From JAKAWQ01 sp035509315 (GTDB lineage Bacteria > Pseudomonadota > Alphaproteobacteria > Acetobacterales > Acetobacteraceae): DNA of 64,000 bases. Numbering within the stretch: the first letter of the stretch is position 1; every line of letters begins with the position of its first letter. Location of the stretch: assembly GCA_035509315.1 (NCBI GenBank), contig DATJLS010000043.1, positions 1 to 64,000 of the forward strand. Direction: 5' to 3'. This document shows, in pieces, positions 26,554 through 34,285 of the stretch. The notes below the pieces were generated by a model that made no database searches, was not told the origin of the DNA, and saw only the letters and a list, made by a program, of their open reading frames with translations. A program made the position numbers and the translations under genes.

Positions 26554-27529
26554 GCGCCGCCTCCGCGAGTGCGGGCGCATGGAACCAGCAAGCGGCTTCG
26601 GTCTCGCCGGCCGGCATCAGCTCCGGCCGCTCTTCGGCGCAGCGGGCAAAGACTTTCGGGCAGCGCGGCGAGAAAGGGCAGCCCGGCGGAATTGCCGAAA
26701 GCCGCGGCATCGCGCCCTCGATCTGGGCGAGCCGCCCGCGCCTTTCCTCGAGCATCGGGATGCTCGCCATCAGCCCTTCCGTATAGGGATGCGCCGGATG
26801 GCGGATCACGCGCGCAACCGGGCCGAGCTCGACGATCCTTCCCGCATACATCACCGCGACCCGGTCCGCGGTCTCGGCGATCACGCCCATATCGTGGGTG
26901 ATCAGCATCACCGACGTGCCATGATCGCGCGCGAGCCGCTTCAGGAGCGCGATGATCTGCGCCTGGATCGAGACATCGAGCGCTGTGGTCGGCTCATCGG
27001 CGATCACCAGTCGAGGCTCGGCACAGAGAGCGAGCGCGATCACCACCCGCTGGCGCATGCCGCCCGAGAATTCGTGCGGATAGGAATCGACCCGCTCTTC
27101 GGGCGCCGGAATGCCCACCTGCGCGAGCCAGTCCACCGCGCGCCTCCGTGCCTCGGCGCCGGGAATCCCGAGATGGACCTGCATTGTCTCGGCAAGCTGA
27201 CGCCCGACCGTGTAGAGCGGATCGAGCGTCGTCAGCGGGTCCTGAAAGATCGCGCCGATCCGCCGCCCGCGGATGCGGCGCATCTCCTCTGGCGGGAGCC
27301 CGTCGATCCTTTTCCCTTCGAGCAGAATGCGCCCGCCGGAGATCAGCCCCGGCCGCTCCAAGAGCCCGATGATCGCCGCCCCGGTCAGCGATTTCCCTGC
27401 CCCGCTCTCGCCCACCATGCCGAGCACCTCGCCCGCGCGGATCGCGAAGGAGACGCGGTCGAGCGCCTTGAGCACGCCCCTTCGGGTCGGGAACTCGACC
27501 GACAGCGCCTCGACCTCCAGGAGGGGCAT
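26546..27529 (-). CDS. Peptide-type ABC transporter ATP-binding protein (DppD/OppD family)
   Basis: 327 aa from the ATG at 27529; the frame runs on upstream but that part is a shadow of the permease gene. Walker A is GMVGESGAGKSLTGAAI, signature EFSGGMRQRVVIALAL, Walker B RLVIADEPTTALDVS, H-loop LITHDMGVI. The oligo_HPY tail has GCPFSPRCPKVFARC. Its start overlaps the permease stop by one base. It works as a heterodimer with the following ATPase. Confidence 0.92.
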   Translation of the reverse strand: MPLLEVEALSVEFPTRRGVLKALDRVSFAIRAGEVLGMVGESGAGKSLTGAAIIGLLERPGLISGGRILLEGKRIDGLPPEEMRRIRGRRIGAIFQDPLTTLDPLYTVGRQLAETMQVHLGIPGAEARRRAVDWLAQVGIPAPEERVDSYPHEFSGGMRQRVVIALALCAEPRLVIADEPTTALDVSIQAQIIALLKRLARDHGTSVMLITHDMGVIAETADRVAVMYAGRIVELGPVARVIRHPAHPYTEGLMASIPMLEERRGRLAQIEGAMPRLSAIPPGCPFSPRCPKVFARCAEERPELMPAGETEAACWFHAPALAEAAHG

Positions 27530-28485
27530 CAGCTCAGCCGCGGGTTCAGCGCGTCGCGCAGCCAATCGCCGAGCAGATTGATCGAAAGCACCATGATCAC
27601 CAGCGCCAGTCCGGGGAAAATCGTGATCCACCATTGCCCGCTGAAAAGATAGGCGTTGCCGTTGTTGATCAGCGTGCCGAGCGAAGGGTTGGTCGGCGGC
27701 AGCCCGACACCGAGGAAGGAGAGCGTTGCCTCCGTGACGATCGCGACCGCGAGATTGATGGTCGCGATCACCAGCACCGGCCCGAGCACGTTCGGCAGGA
27801 TATGAGTGAGCATGATGCGCGGGCCGGAAATTCCGATCACGCGGGCCGCCATCACATAATCCTTGCCGCGCTCGACGAGTGTCGAGCCGCGCACCGTGCG
27901 CGCGAATTGCGGCCAGTTGCTGATGCCGATGGCAAAGACGATGATATAGATCTCCGTCGCCTCGTGAAGCTGGTGCAGGGCGGCCGAGATGATTCCATCG
28001 ACGACGAGCGCGATCAGGATCGCCGGAAACGTGAGCTGAACATCCGCGATGCGCATCAGCACGGCATCCGCAACACCCCCGCCATAGCCCGCGAGGAGCC
28101 CGGTTCCGACCCCCACGACGGCCGCGAAGAGCACCGAGCAGAAGCCAACAACGAGGCTGATCCGCCCACCGTACAAGATCGCCGAAAGCATGTCCCGGCC
28201 CTGATCGTCGGTGCCGAGCGGAAAAGCCCATTGCGATCCCGCCAGAGGCACGGGCGGCAGGAAGCTGTTGGAGAGGCTGAGGCTCGCGAGGTTGAAAGGA
28301 TCGTGCGGCGCGAGCCAGGGCGCGAAGAGCGCGCCGGCGATGCAAAGAAAGGCAACCGCGCCGGCGATGACCGCGACCGGCGAGCGGCGGAAATTGTACC
28401 AGAGATCGGAATCGAGGAACCGCGAGATCGGCCCTGGAGAATGAGCGCCGATCCCGCCCCGCGCCTTTGTCGCGGGAGCGCTCAC
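27529..28485 (-). CDS. Peptide-type ABC transporter permease (DppC family)
   Basis: 318 aa from the GTG at 28485 (4 bp GTGA overlap with the upstream permease). An N-terminal helix (SPVAVIAGAVAFLCIAGALFAPWLAP) is followed by the FPLGTDDQGRDMLSAILYGGRISL motif that is diagnostic of DppC/OppC. The BPD_transp_1 core has EAA-loop sequence YVMAARVIGISGPRIMLTHILPNVLGPV. About six membrane helices. Inner-membrane pore subunit. Confidence 0.92.
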   Translation of the reverse strand: MSAPATKARGGIGAHSPGPISRFLDSDLWYNFRRSPVAVIAGAVAFLCIAGALFAPWLAPHDPFNLASLSLSNSFLPPVPLAGSQWAFPLGTDDQGRDMLSAILYGGRISLVVGFCSVLFAAVVGVGTGLLAGYGGGVADAVLMRIADVQLTFPAILIALVVDGIISAALHQLHEATEIYIIVFAIGISNWPQFARTVRGSTLVERGKDYVMAARVIGISGPRIMLTHILPNVLGPVLVIATINLAVAIVTEATLSFLGVGLPPTNPSLGTLINNGNAYLFSGQWWITIFPGLALVIMVLSINLLGDWLRDALNPRLS

Positions 28486-29474
28486 TGCGCCGCCGCCGGC
28501 CGCCGCCGTTCGATCCCGAGGCGCGGATCGACCGCATAATAGAGAAGATCGACGACGAGGTTGATCAGGACGAACACCGAAGCCATCAGGATCAGATAGG
28601 CGGACAGCACCGGAATGTCCGCCGCCGTGATCGACTGGACGAAAAGAAAACCGACGCCGGGCCATTGGAAGACGGTCTCGGTGACGATCGAAAAAGCGAT
28701 GATCTGGCCAAGCTGCAGGCCGGTGATGGTGATCACCGGCACGAGTGTGTTCCTGAGCGCATGGCCGAAATAGATCATCCGGTTCGGCAGGCCGCGGGCA
28801 CGGGCGAAGCGGATGAAGTCGCTGCGCAGCACTTCGAGCATCTCGGCCCGCACCAGCCGCATGATCAGCGTCATCTGAAAGAGTCCGAGCGTGATTGCCG
28901 GCAGGATCAGCGCCTTGAGCCCGGAGGGCGTGAGGAATCCCGTGGTCCAGAAATGCCCGATATGCACGACGCTGCCGCGCCCGAAGCTCGGCAGCCAGCC
29001 GAGCCAGACGCTGAAGACGAGAATGAGCAGAATGCCGATCAGGAAAGTCGGCAGGGAAACGCCGATCAGGCTGAAGGTGAGGAATGCGCGGCTGAGCCAG
29101 GAATTTCGATGGATCCCCGTGTACACGCCCATCGGCACGCCGACCGCCAGCGCGAGAAGGGCAGAGGTGACCGAAAGCTCGATCGTCGCCGGCAGCCGGG
29201 CGGCGAAGAGCTGCAGCACCGGCTCGCCGAGCCGGTAGCTCAGCCCGAAATCGCCATGCAGGATCCGCCCGAGATAGAGCACGAACTGCACATAAAATGG
29301 CTTGTCGAGGCCGAGCGCGTGCCGGAGCGCGATCCGCTGCGCGAGTGTTGCGTCCTGCCCGGCCATGATCGCCACCGGATCGCCCACGAAGGCGAAGAGC
29401 AGGAAGGCCAGAAAACACACCACGAGCAGGACGGGAATCGCCTGCAGAACGCGCGCCAGAATGAAACCCGCCAT
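28482..29474 (-). CDS. Peptide-type ABC transporter permease (DppB family)
   Basis: 330 aa from ATG 29474, a typical DppB length. N-terminal helix FILARVLQAIPVLLVVCFLAFLL, then GLDKPFYVQFVLYLGRILHGDFGLSY, the conserved DppB segment, and the EAA loop FIRFARARGLPNRMIYFGHALRNTLVPV. First gene of the operon dppB-dppC-dppD-dppF. No periplasmic substrate-binding gene lies beside it, so the binding protein must be encoded elsewhere, and the transported substrate (peptides, opines, nickel, glycosides) cannot be inferred. Confidence 0.92.
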   Translation of the reverse strand: MAGFILARVLQAIPVLLVVCFLAFLLFAFVGDPVAIMAGQDATLAQRIALRHALGLDKPFYVQFVLYLGRILHGDFGLSYRLGEPVLQLFAARLPATIELSVTSALLALAVGVPMGVYTGIHRNSWLSRAFLTFSLIGVSLPTFLIGILLILVFSVWLGWLPSFGRGSVVHIGHFWTTGFLTPSGLKALILPAITLGLFQMTLIMRLVRAEMLEVLRSDFIRFARARGLPNRMIYFGHALRNTLVPVITITGLQLGQIIAFSIVTETVFQWPGVGFLFVQSITAADIPVLSAYLILMASVFVLINLVVDLLYYAVDPRLGIERRRPAAAQ

Positions 29475-29663
29475 GAAGCGGCCCCGATCTCCCTTAATTT
29501 TTGAATGAATCTCCCGCGAGGGGCGATGCTCGCGCCCTCGCCCACGCTCTGCAAGGCCCTGCAAGAGCCGTGCCGGCACCGCCGCGGGCAGGCCCGCCTT
29601 GTGGCGCGCTTCTCCGGCGCCACATCCTGGTGCAGCGCAACGAGCAGCGGACCACACCGAACG

Positions 29664-32045
29664 ATGAACGCCCCTTTCGATGCCGATTCCCTTCCGTTCG
29701 TCAAATATGCCATTGGCCAGCCCGTCCACCGCAAGGAGGATCCGGTCCTTCTCTCCGGAAGGGGCCGCTACACCGACGATATCAGTCTTCCAGGCCAGGC
29801 TTATGCGGCCATGGTGCGCAGCCGCCACGCCCATGGCCGGATCATCACCATCGATACGGAGACCGCCCGGGCGATGCCGGGGGTGCTCGCGGTCGTCACC
29901 GGCGCCGATCTCGTCGCCGCCGGCCTCAAGCCGATGCCGGCCGCCATGCCCTACAGGAACCGCGATGGCAGCCCGATGGCCCGCCCGACCCAGACGGTGC
30001 TCGCGACCGGCAAGGTCCGCTATGTCGGGGACCCGATCGCCTGCGTCGTCGCCGAGACGGCGAAGGCGGCCAAGGATGCCGCCGAGACCGTGCTGGCCGA
30101 GATCGACACGCTGCCCGCCGTGACCACGGCAAGCGCCGCGGATGCGCCGGGCGCGCCGCTCGTCCATGACGATGTGCCCGGCAATCTCGTGCTGGACTTC
30201 CACTACGGCGACGCGGAAGCGGTGGCCAAAGCCTTCGCCGCTTCCGCCCATGTCACCCGCCTTCGGCTGATCGACAGCCGGATCGTCGTCTGTCCGATGG
30301 AGCCCCGCTCCGCTCTCGGCGCCTTCGATCCCGAAAACGGCCGCTACACGCTCCATGTCGGCTGCCAGGGGGTCTTCAACCTCCGTCCCCAGATCGCCGC
30401 CGTTCTCGGTGTCCCCGACGAGAAGGTGCATGTGCTGACCGGCAATGTCGGCGGCTCCTTCGGCATGAAGTTCTCCGCCTATCCGGAGTATTTCTGCCTC
30501 CTCCACGCCGCGCGCATGCTTGGCCGGCCGGTCAAATGGACCGACGAGCGGAACGAGAGCTTCCTCTCCGACAGCCATGGCCGCGACCATGAGATGGAGG
30601 CCGAGCTGGCGCTCGACGCGGAGGGGCGGTTCCTCGCCGTCCGCCTCACCGGCCACGGCAACCTGGGTGCCTATCTTTCCAACGCCACCGCCATCCCTTC
30701 CACCGGCAATGCGGTGAAGAACATCGTCAGCGTCTATCGCACGCCCCTGATCGAGGTCTCGACCCGCTGCCTCTTCACCAACACCACGCCCGTCGGGGCC
30801 TATCGCGGCGCCGGCCGCCCCGAGGGCAATTATTATATGGAGCGGCTGATCGACACCGCCGCCGCCGAGATGGGGGTCGACCGGCTGGAGCTCCGCCGGC
30901 GCAACCATATCCGCCCCGACGAGCTGCCCTGGGCCGCTCCTTCCGAACTGGAATATGACAGCGGGGACTTCCCGGCCCTGCTCGAGCATGCGCTCGCCTT
31001 CGCCGACATCGCAGGCTTTCCCGCCCGCCGCGCCGAAAGCGTGAGCCGGGGCAGGCTGCGCGGACTTGGGATCGGCCAATATCTCGAAGTCACGGCGCCG
31101 CCCGTGAATGAGATGGGCGGCATCCGCTTCGAGACGGACGGCAGCGTCACCATCATCACCGGCACGCTGGATTACGGCCAGGGCCACGCCTCGCCGCTCG
31201 CCCAGGTGCTGAACGCCCGGCTCGGCATCCCCTTCGAGCGGATCCGGCTCTTGCAGGGCGATTCGGATGAGCTGATCGCGGGCGGAGGCACCGGCGGCTC
31301 GAAATCGATCATGGCGAGCGGCGCCGCAATCATCGAAGCCTCCGAGATCGTGGTCGAAAAGGGACGAAAGATCGCCGCCCATCTGCTCGAGGCGGCCGTC
31401 GCGGATATCGAGTTCGAAATCGATTCCGATGGCGGACGCTTCGCGATCGCCGGAACCGATCGGGGAATCGGCATCATGACGCTCGCCGAGACGCTACGTC
31501 TTGGCGCCGACCTGCCGTCAGGGCTGCCGAACAGCCTCGATGTGCGTCATGTCCATAAGGAAGCCCCGTCGGCTTTCCCGAATGGCTGCCACGTCGCCGA
31601 GGTCGAGATCGATCCCGAGACGGGGATCGCCACGGTCGTCAGGTACAGCATGGTCAATGATTTCGGCACGGTCATCAACCCGCTGCTCGTCGCGGGTCAG
31701 GCCCATGGCGGCGTCGTCCAGGGCATCGGTCAGGCCTTCCTCGAGGCGACATCCTACGATGAGGACGGCCAGGTGCTCACCGGTTCCTTTATGGATTATG
31801 CGCTGCCGCGAGCCGACAGCGTTCCTTCGTTCCGCATCGAGTCGCACCCGGTGCCGGCCCGGACCAACCTGCTCGGCGCCAAAGGCTGCGGCGAAGCGGG
31901 CTGCGCCGGCTCCCTGCCCGCAGTGATGAACGCACTCGTCGACGCGCTGCGCCGCGAATACGGCATCACGCATATCGATATGCCGGCCACGCCCGAGCGG
32001 ATCTGGCAGGCCATCACGCAGGTGCAGCAAACAAGAATCGCCTGA
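29664..32045 (+). CDS. Molybdopterin-binding hydroxylase large subunit (xanthine dehydrogenase/CoxL form-II type)
   Basis: 793 aa from ATG 29664. The N-terminal a/b-hammerhead domain begins YAIGQPVHRKEDPVLLSGRGRYTDDI. The Moco domain contains GNVGGSFGMKFSAYPEY, and AYRGAGRPE near residue 379, the motif of form-II CoxL-like enzymes rather than the AYRCSFR of true CO dehydrogenase. The C-terminus has LGAKGCGEAGCAGSLPAVMNAL with the catalytic Glu. Normally this subunit needs FAD (CoxM-like) and 2Fe-2S (CoxS-like) partners; neither is adjacent. It probably hydroxylates an aldehyde or N-heterocycle. Confidence 0.88.
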   Translation: MNAPFDADSLPFVKYAIGQPVHRKEDPVLLSGRGRYTDDISLPGQAYAAMVRSRHAHGRIITIDTETARAMPGVLAVVTGADLVAAGLKPMPAAMPYRNRDGSPMARPTQTVLATGKVRYVGDPIACVVAETAKAAKDAAETVLAEIDTLPAVTTASAADAPGAPLVHDDVPGNLVLDFHYGDAEAVAKAFAASAHVTRLRLIDSRIVVCPMEPRSALGAFDPENGRYTLHVGCQGVFNLRPQIAAVLGVPDEKVHVLTGNVGGSFGMKFSAYPEYFCLLHAARMLGRPVKWTDERNESFLSDSHGRDHEMEAELALDAEGRFLAVRLTGHGNLGAYLSNATAIPSTGNAVKNIVSVYRTPLIEVSTRCLFTNTTPVGAYRGAGRPEGNYYMERLIDTAAAEMGVDRLELRRRNHIRPDELPWAAPSELEYDSGDFPALLEHALAFADIAGFPARRAESVSRGRLRGLGIGQYLEVTAPPVNEMGGIRFETDGSVTIITGTLDYGQGHASPLAQVLNARLGIPFERIRLLQGDSDELIAGGGTGGSKSIMASGAAIIEASEIVVEKGRKIAAHLLEAAVADIEFEIDSDGGRFAIAGTDRGIGIMTLAETLRLGADLPSGLPNSLDVRHVHKEAPSAFPNGCHVAEVEIDPETGIATVVRYSMVNDFGTVINPLLVAGQAHGGVVQGIGQAFLEATSYDEDGQVLTGSFMDYALPRADSVPSFRIESHPVPARTNLLGAKGCGEAGCAGSLPAVMNALVDALRREYGITHIDMPATPERIWQAITQVQQTRIA

Positions 32046-32143
32046 GCAAGCCCCGCTTCCGGCAGGATCTTCCATCGGGGCTTTTCCTGTCCAGATCTCC
32101 ACCGGGCCGCGCCGCCCATCCCGGGAATTGGTGCCGCGATGAA

Positions 32144-32190
32144 GCCGGAGCGTGACGATCAAAGATCATCATGCTCCGGCTTGGTTTTTC
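32144..32190 (+). terminator. Rho-independent terminator after the molybdo-hydroxylase gene
   Basis: GCCGGAGCGTGACGATC (32144-32160) pairs with GATCATCATGCTCCGGC (32164-32180) around an AAA loop; the two non-identical positions give G-U pairs in RNA. A T-rich tail TTGGTTTTTC follows. It lies about 100 bp downstream of the stop codon. Confidence 0.8.
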
Positions 32191-32208
32191 TAGACATATC
32201 ATTGTCTT

Positions 32209-32262
32209 AGAGCGTGATCGCCCAAGGCGGATTGGCCGCGGGCCTGTCACGCGAGAAAACAA
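32209..32262 (+). repeat. Short diverged copy of the AGAGCGTGAT palindromic repeat
   Basis: It starts AGAGCGTGATCGCC and ends GTCACGCGAGAAAACAA. Ends match the 23243-23343 copy while the centre differs. The outer GCGTGA/TCACGC arms are kept, so the hairpin is retained. Confidence 0.6.
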
Positions 32263-32551
32263 TGACCCGGGAGTGGAACGGCTGGGCGCGCATGGTCTCG
32301 TCCGGCTTTGGCGCAGCAACGCGGCGTTCCGGCGCGAAGCCGCATCGATCCGCTTGCCTATTCACTTGTCCGGGGGGATCGCGACCCGCCGCAGGGCTCC
32401 GCCCGAAGCCGCAACGGAAACTGTGGCGCGGGGCCGGAGGTTTTTCGCAGTCGCGCAAAAAACCGGCAACGTCCGGTTTCCATGGCTATCGATGGATCAT
32501 TTCGCGGATCGCCGTTTCAAGGCCACACCCGTGGCACGTCGGCCACACAGG

Positions 32552-32567
32552 CGGCACGAAACTTGCT
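32552..32567 (+). promoter_or_regulatory. Candidate sigma-54 (RpoN) -24/-12 promoter for the porin
   Basis: The sequence CGGCACGAAACTTGCT has GG at 32553-32554 and GC at 32565-32566 with exactly 10 bases between. It matches the consensus TGGCAC(G)N4TTGC(A/T) at all but the first base. Transcription would start near 32577, leaving about a 108 nt leader before the porin ATG. No enhancer-binding-protein site was identified. Confidence 0.45.
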
Positions 32568-32611
32568 TCGCCGGTATCAGACTCTTGCGGCGCCGGAAAG
32601 GAGCTGTAAGC

Positions 32612-32650
32612 ATGAGGAAACGATCCTGGAAACGGGCGGGCCGGCAATAG
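32612..32650 (+). CDS. Possible 12-residue leader peptide upstream of the porin
   Basis: ATG to TAG encodes MRKRSWKRAGRQ. An AAAGGAG ribosome-binding site sits about 9 nt upstream, better than expected by chance. It lies downstream of the candidate sigma-54 start and 34 bp before the porin ATG. It is strongly basic, with no obvious attenuator hairpin. It may be a translated leader or a chance frame. Confidence 0.3.
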   Translation: MRKRSWKRAGRQ

Positions 32651-32684
32651 TTATCGGGATGGCCATCGAGACGGAGGAAATGGA

Positions 32685-34121
32685 ATGCGCGGATTTCTAC
32701 TCGCTACCGCAGGGACCCTGGCAATCGGGATGGGCTTGAGCGGCCCGGCCTTCGCCCAGGCCACGACAGGGACGACGCCCCCGGCAACGCCGGGCACCAC
32801 CGCAGCACCCGCGCCAGCCACGCCGCCTCCGGCAGCCGCGCCGGCCGCATTGCCCCCGAATGCGACATACGGCACCGGCGGCCTGGGGCAACCGCCGAAT
32901 GCAGCGCTCTTCACTGGCAGCATGCAGCCCGGCAGCTTCGCCGTTCACCTCAATGGTCGCGTCAACTGGTACGCGGGCGTCGCCGGCAGCTCGGTCGATA
33001 ATGTTGACGGCAACAAGCTCAACAACAGCGAGTTTCAGGGCTATATCCGCCTCTATCCCGGCTTCGACGCCGTCGCCGCCAACGGCCTGCAATACGGGGT
33101 CGTCGGCGAAATCCGCAATCCCGGCAGCAATTTCACCGGGGTCGGAACGAATGCCAGCGGCAACGCCAACGCGAACACGCTTTTCTGGAACAGAGCCTAT
33201 GGCTATGTCGGAACGGACAATCTCGGCACCGTGAATTTCGGTGAGACGGACGCCGCCTTCGATCTCTTCCAAGTCGGCACGTTCGAAGGCTTCAACGACG
33301 GCGCGTGGAACGGCGACGTTCCCGGCTTCCTCCCCGGCAACGCTTTTGCCGTCTATCCTTTCGCCGATGTCGGCAATCTCCAGAGCGCGAACCGCATCAC
33401 CTATCTCTCACCCATCTGGGACGGTTTCCAGTTCGGCGGCGGCTTCTCGCCCACCTCCAACACTTTGACCAACGGTGAAGGCTGCTCCGTCGCGAGTCCG
33501 GGCTGTAACCGACTCGCCTCGACCAACGATGCATCCGTGGTCGGCCGCTATCGGAACATGTTCGATATCGCCGGCACCTATAACGGCACCTTTGGCGCCT
33601 TCGGGCTCAGCGCCTATGCCGGCGGCCTCTGGAGCGGCAAGGTCAACAACACCTCGGGCGTTCCCGGCACGCAATCCGTTGGCTTCGCGGTCGGTGCCTT
33701 CGGCCTGACCGTGTCCTATGGCGGCTTCACCGTTGGCGGTCACTTCAACTTCGGCCAGGAAAACGGCGATTTCAACCTGAAGCCTCAGGGCGGTGTCCCC
33801 GGTCTCGCCTTCATGCTTGGCGGTCAGTACGCGACCGGACCGGTCATCGTCGGCGCGAGCTACTTCAAATACAAGTTCCAGGGTGACTTCACCGCGCCTA
33901 CCACGGAAGGCGTCGAGACTGACCAGGGCATCGCGGCCGGCGGTACTTATTCCGTCGCGCCCGGCCTCGCCCTCTATCTCTCCTATCTTTATGGCTGGCG
34001 CCACCAGAGCGGCTTCGACTTCAACACCGGCTTGGCCAACTCGGTGGAAGGCACGCCGTTCGGAACGAACAACAATGTCCAGGGGCAGGTCTTCGCGGTC
34101 GGCACGGTCGTGAAGTGGTAA
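32685..34121 (+). CDS. Outer-membrane porin
   Basis: 478 aa. Residues 1-25 form a signal peptide ending PAFAQ. Residues about 26-56 are a Thr/Pro/Ala-rich stretch (TTGTTPPATPGTTAAP). The rest alternates short hydrophobic/aromatic strands with Gly/Asn-rich turns, as in Gram-negative trimeric porins: VNWYAGVAG, FQGYIRLYPGFD, RAYGYVGTDNLGTVNFGETDAAFD, LALYLSYLYGW. It ends in VVKW, the C-terminal aromatic residue needed for outer-membrane assembly. A GGAGG site precedes the ATG. Its own terminators follow. Probably a general or nutrient-specific diffusion channel. Confidence 0.88.
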   Translation: MRGFLLATAGTLAIGMGLSGPAFAQATTGTTPPATPGTTAAPAPATPPPAAAPAALPPNATYGTGGLGQPPNAALFTGSMQPGSFAVHLNGRVNWYAGVAGSSVDNVDGNKLNNSEFQGYIRLYPGFDAVAANGLQYGVVGEIRNPGSNFTGVGTNASGNANANTLFWNRAYGYVGTDNLGTVNFGETDAAFDLFQVGTFEGFNDGAWNGDVPGFLPGNAFAVYPFADVGNLQSANRITYLSPIWDGFQFGGGFSPTSNTLTNGEGCSVASPGCNRLASTNDASVVGRYRNMFDIAGTYNGTFGAFGLSAYAGGLWSGKVNNTSGVPGTQSVGFAVGAFGLTVSYGGFTVGGHFNFGQENGDFNLKPQGGVPGLAFMLGGQYATGPVIVGASYFKYKFQGDFTAPTTEGVETDQGIAAGGTYSVAPGLALYLSYLYGWRHQSGFDFNTGLANSVEGTPFGTNNNVQGQVFAVGTVVKW

Positions 34122-34134
34122 GCTAGAACGCCCA

Positions 34135-34170
34135 TTCCCTGGCGGAGCGCTCCTCCGCTCCGCCAGGGAA
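34135..34170 (+). terminator. Perfect 15 bp stem hairpin after the porin
   Basis: TTCCCTGGCGGAGCG (34135-34149) is the exact reverse complement of 34156-34170, with a 6 nt loop. It lies 13 bp after the stop codon. There is no T tract, so it may stabilise the mRNA 3' end, with real termination at the next hairpin. Confidence 0.65.
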
Positions 34171-34198
34171 CGACTTCGATGGACGAAATCAAAACGAG

Positions 34199-34228
34199 AG
34201 CGTGATGGTGAAGACCATCACGCTTTTT
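34199..34228. terminator. Terminator between the convergent porin and cyclase genes
   Basis: AGCGTGATGGT (34199-34209) and ACCATCACGCT (34214-34224) form a perfect 11 bp stem with a GAAG loop. TTTTT follows on the plus strand and AAAA precedes it, so it can terminate both directions. Its stem is the same AGCGTGAT sequence that occurs in the dispersed repeats. Confidence 0.85.
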
Positions 34229-34285
34229 CGTTCCACCCTCGTCCTCTCGTCATTCCGATAAAAGCACGGCGCGCGCCCGGGAAGT

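Larger units (their letters stand above)
32046..32684. other. 639 bp regulatory-looking intergenic region before the porin gene
   Basis: It holds a terminator hairpin (32144-32190), a copy of the AGAGCGTGAT-type repeat (32209-32262), a sigma-54-like -24/-12 element (32552-32567) and a possible 12-codon leader (32612-32650). Longer open frames, such as one at 32171-32650, show no recognisable protein and run through these elements, so they are not annotated as genes. Confidence 0.6.

Noticed and set aside
29664..32045. True aerobic CO dehydrogenase (form I CoxL)
   Set aside because: The active-site loop is AYRGAGRPE, not AYRCSFR, and coxM/coxS are absent.
32171..32650. 159-codon frame upstream of the porin
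   Set aside because: It crosses the terminator hairpin, a repeat copy and the sigma-54-like element, and its product looks like random translation.
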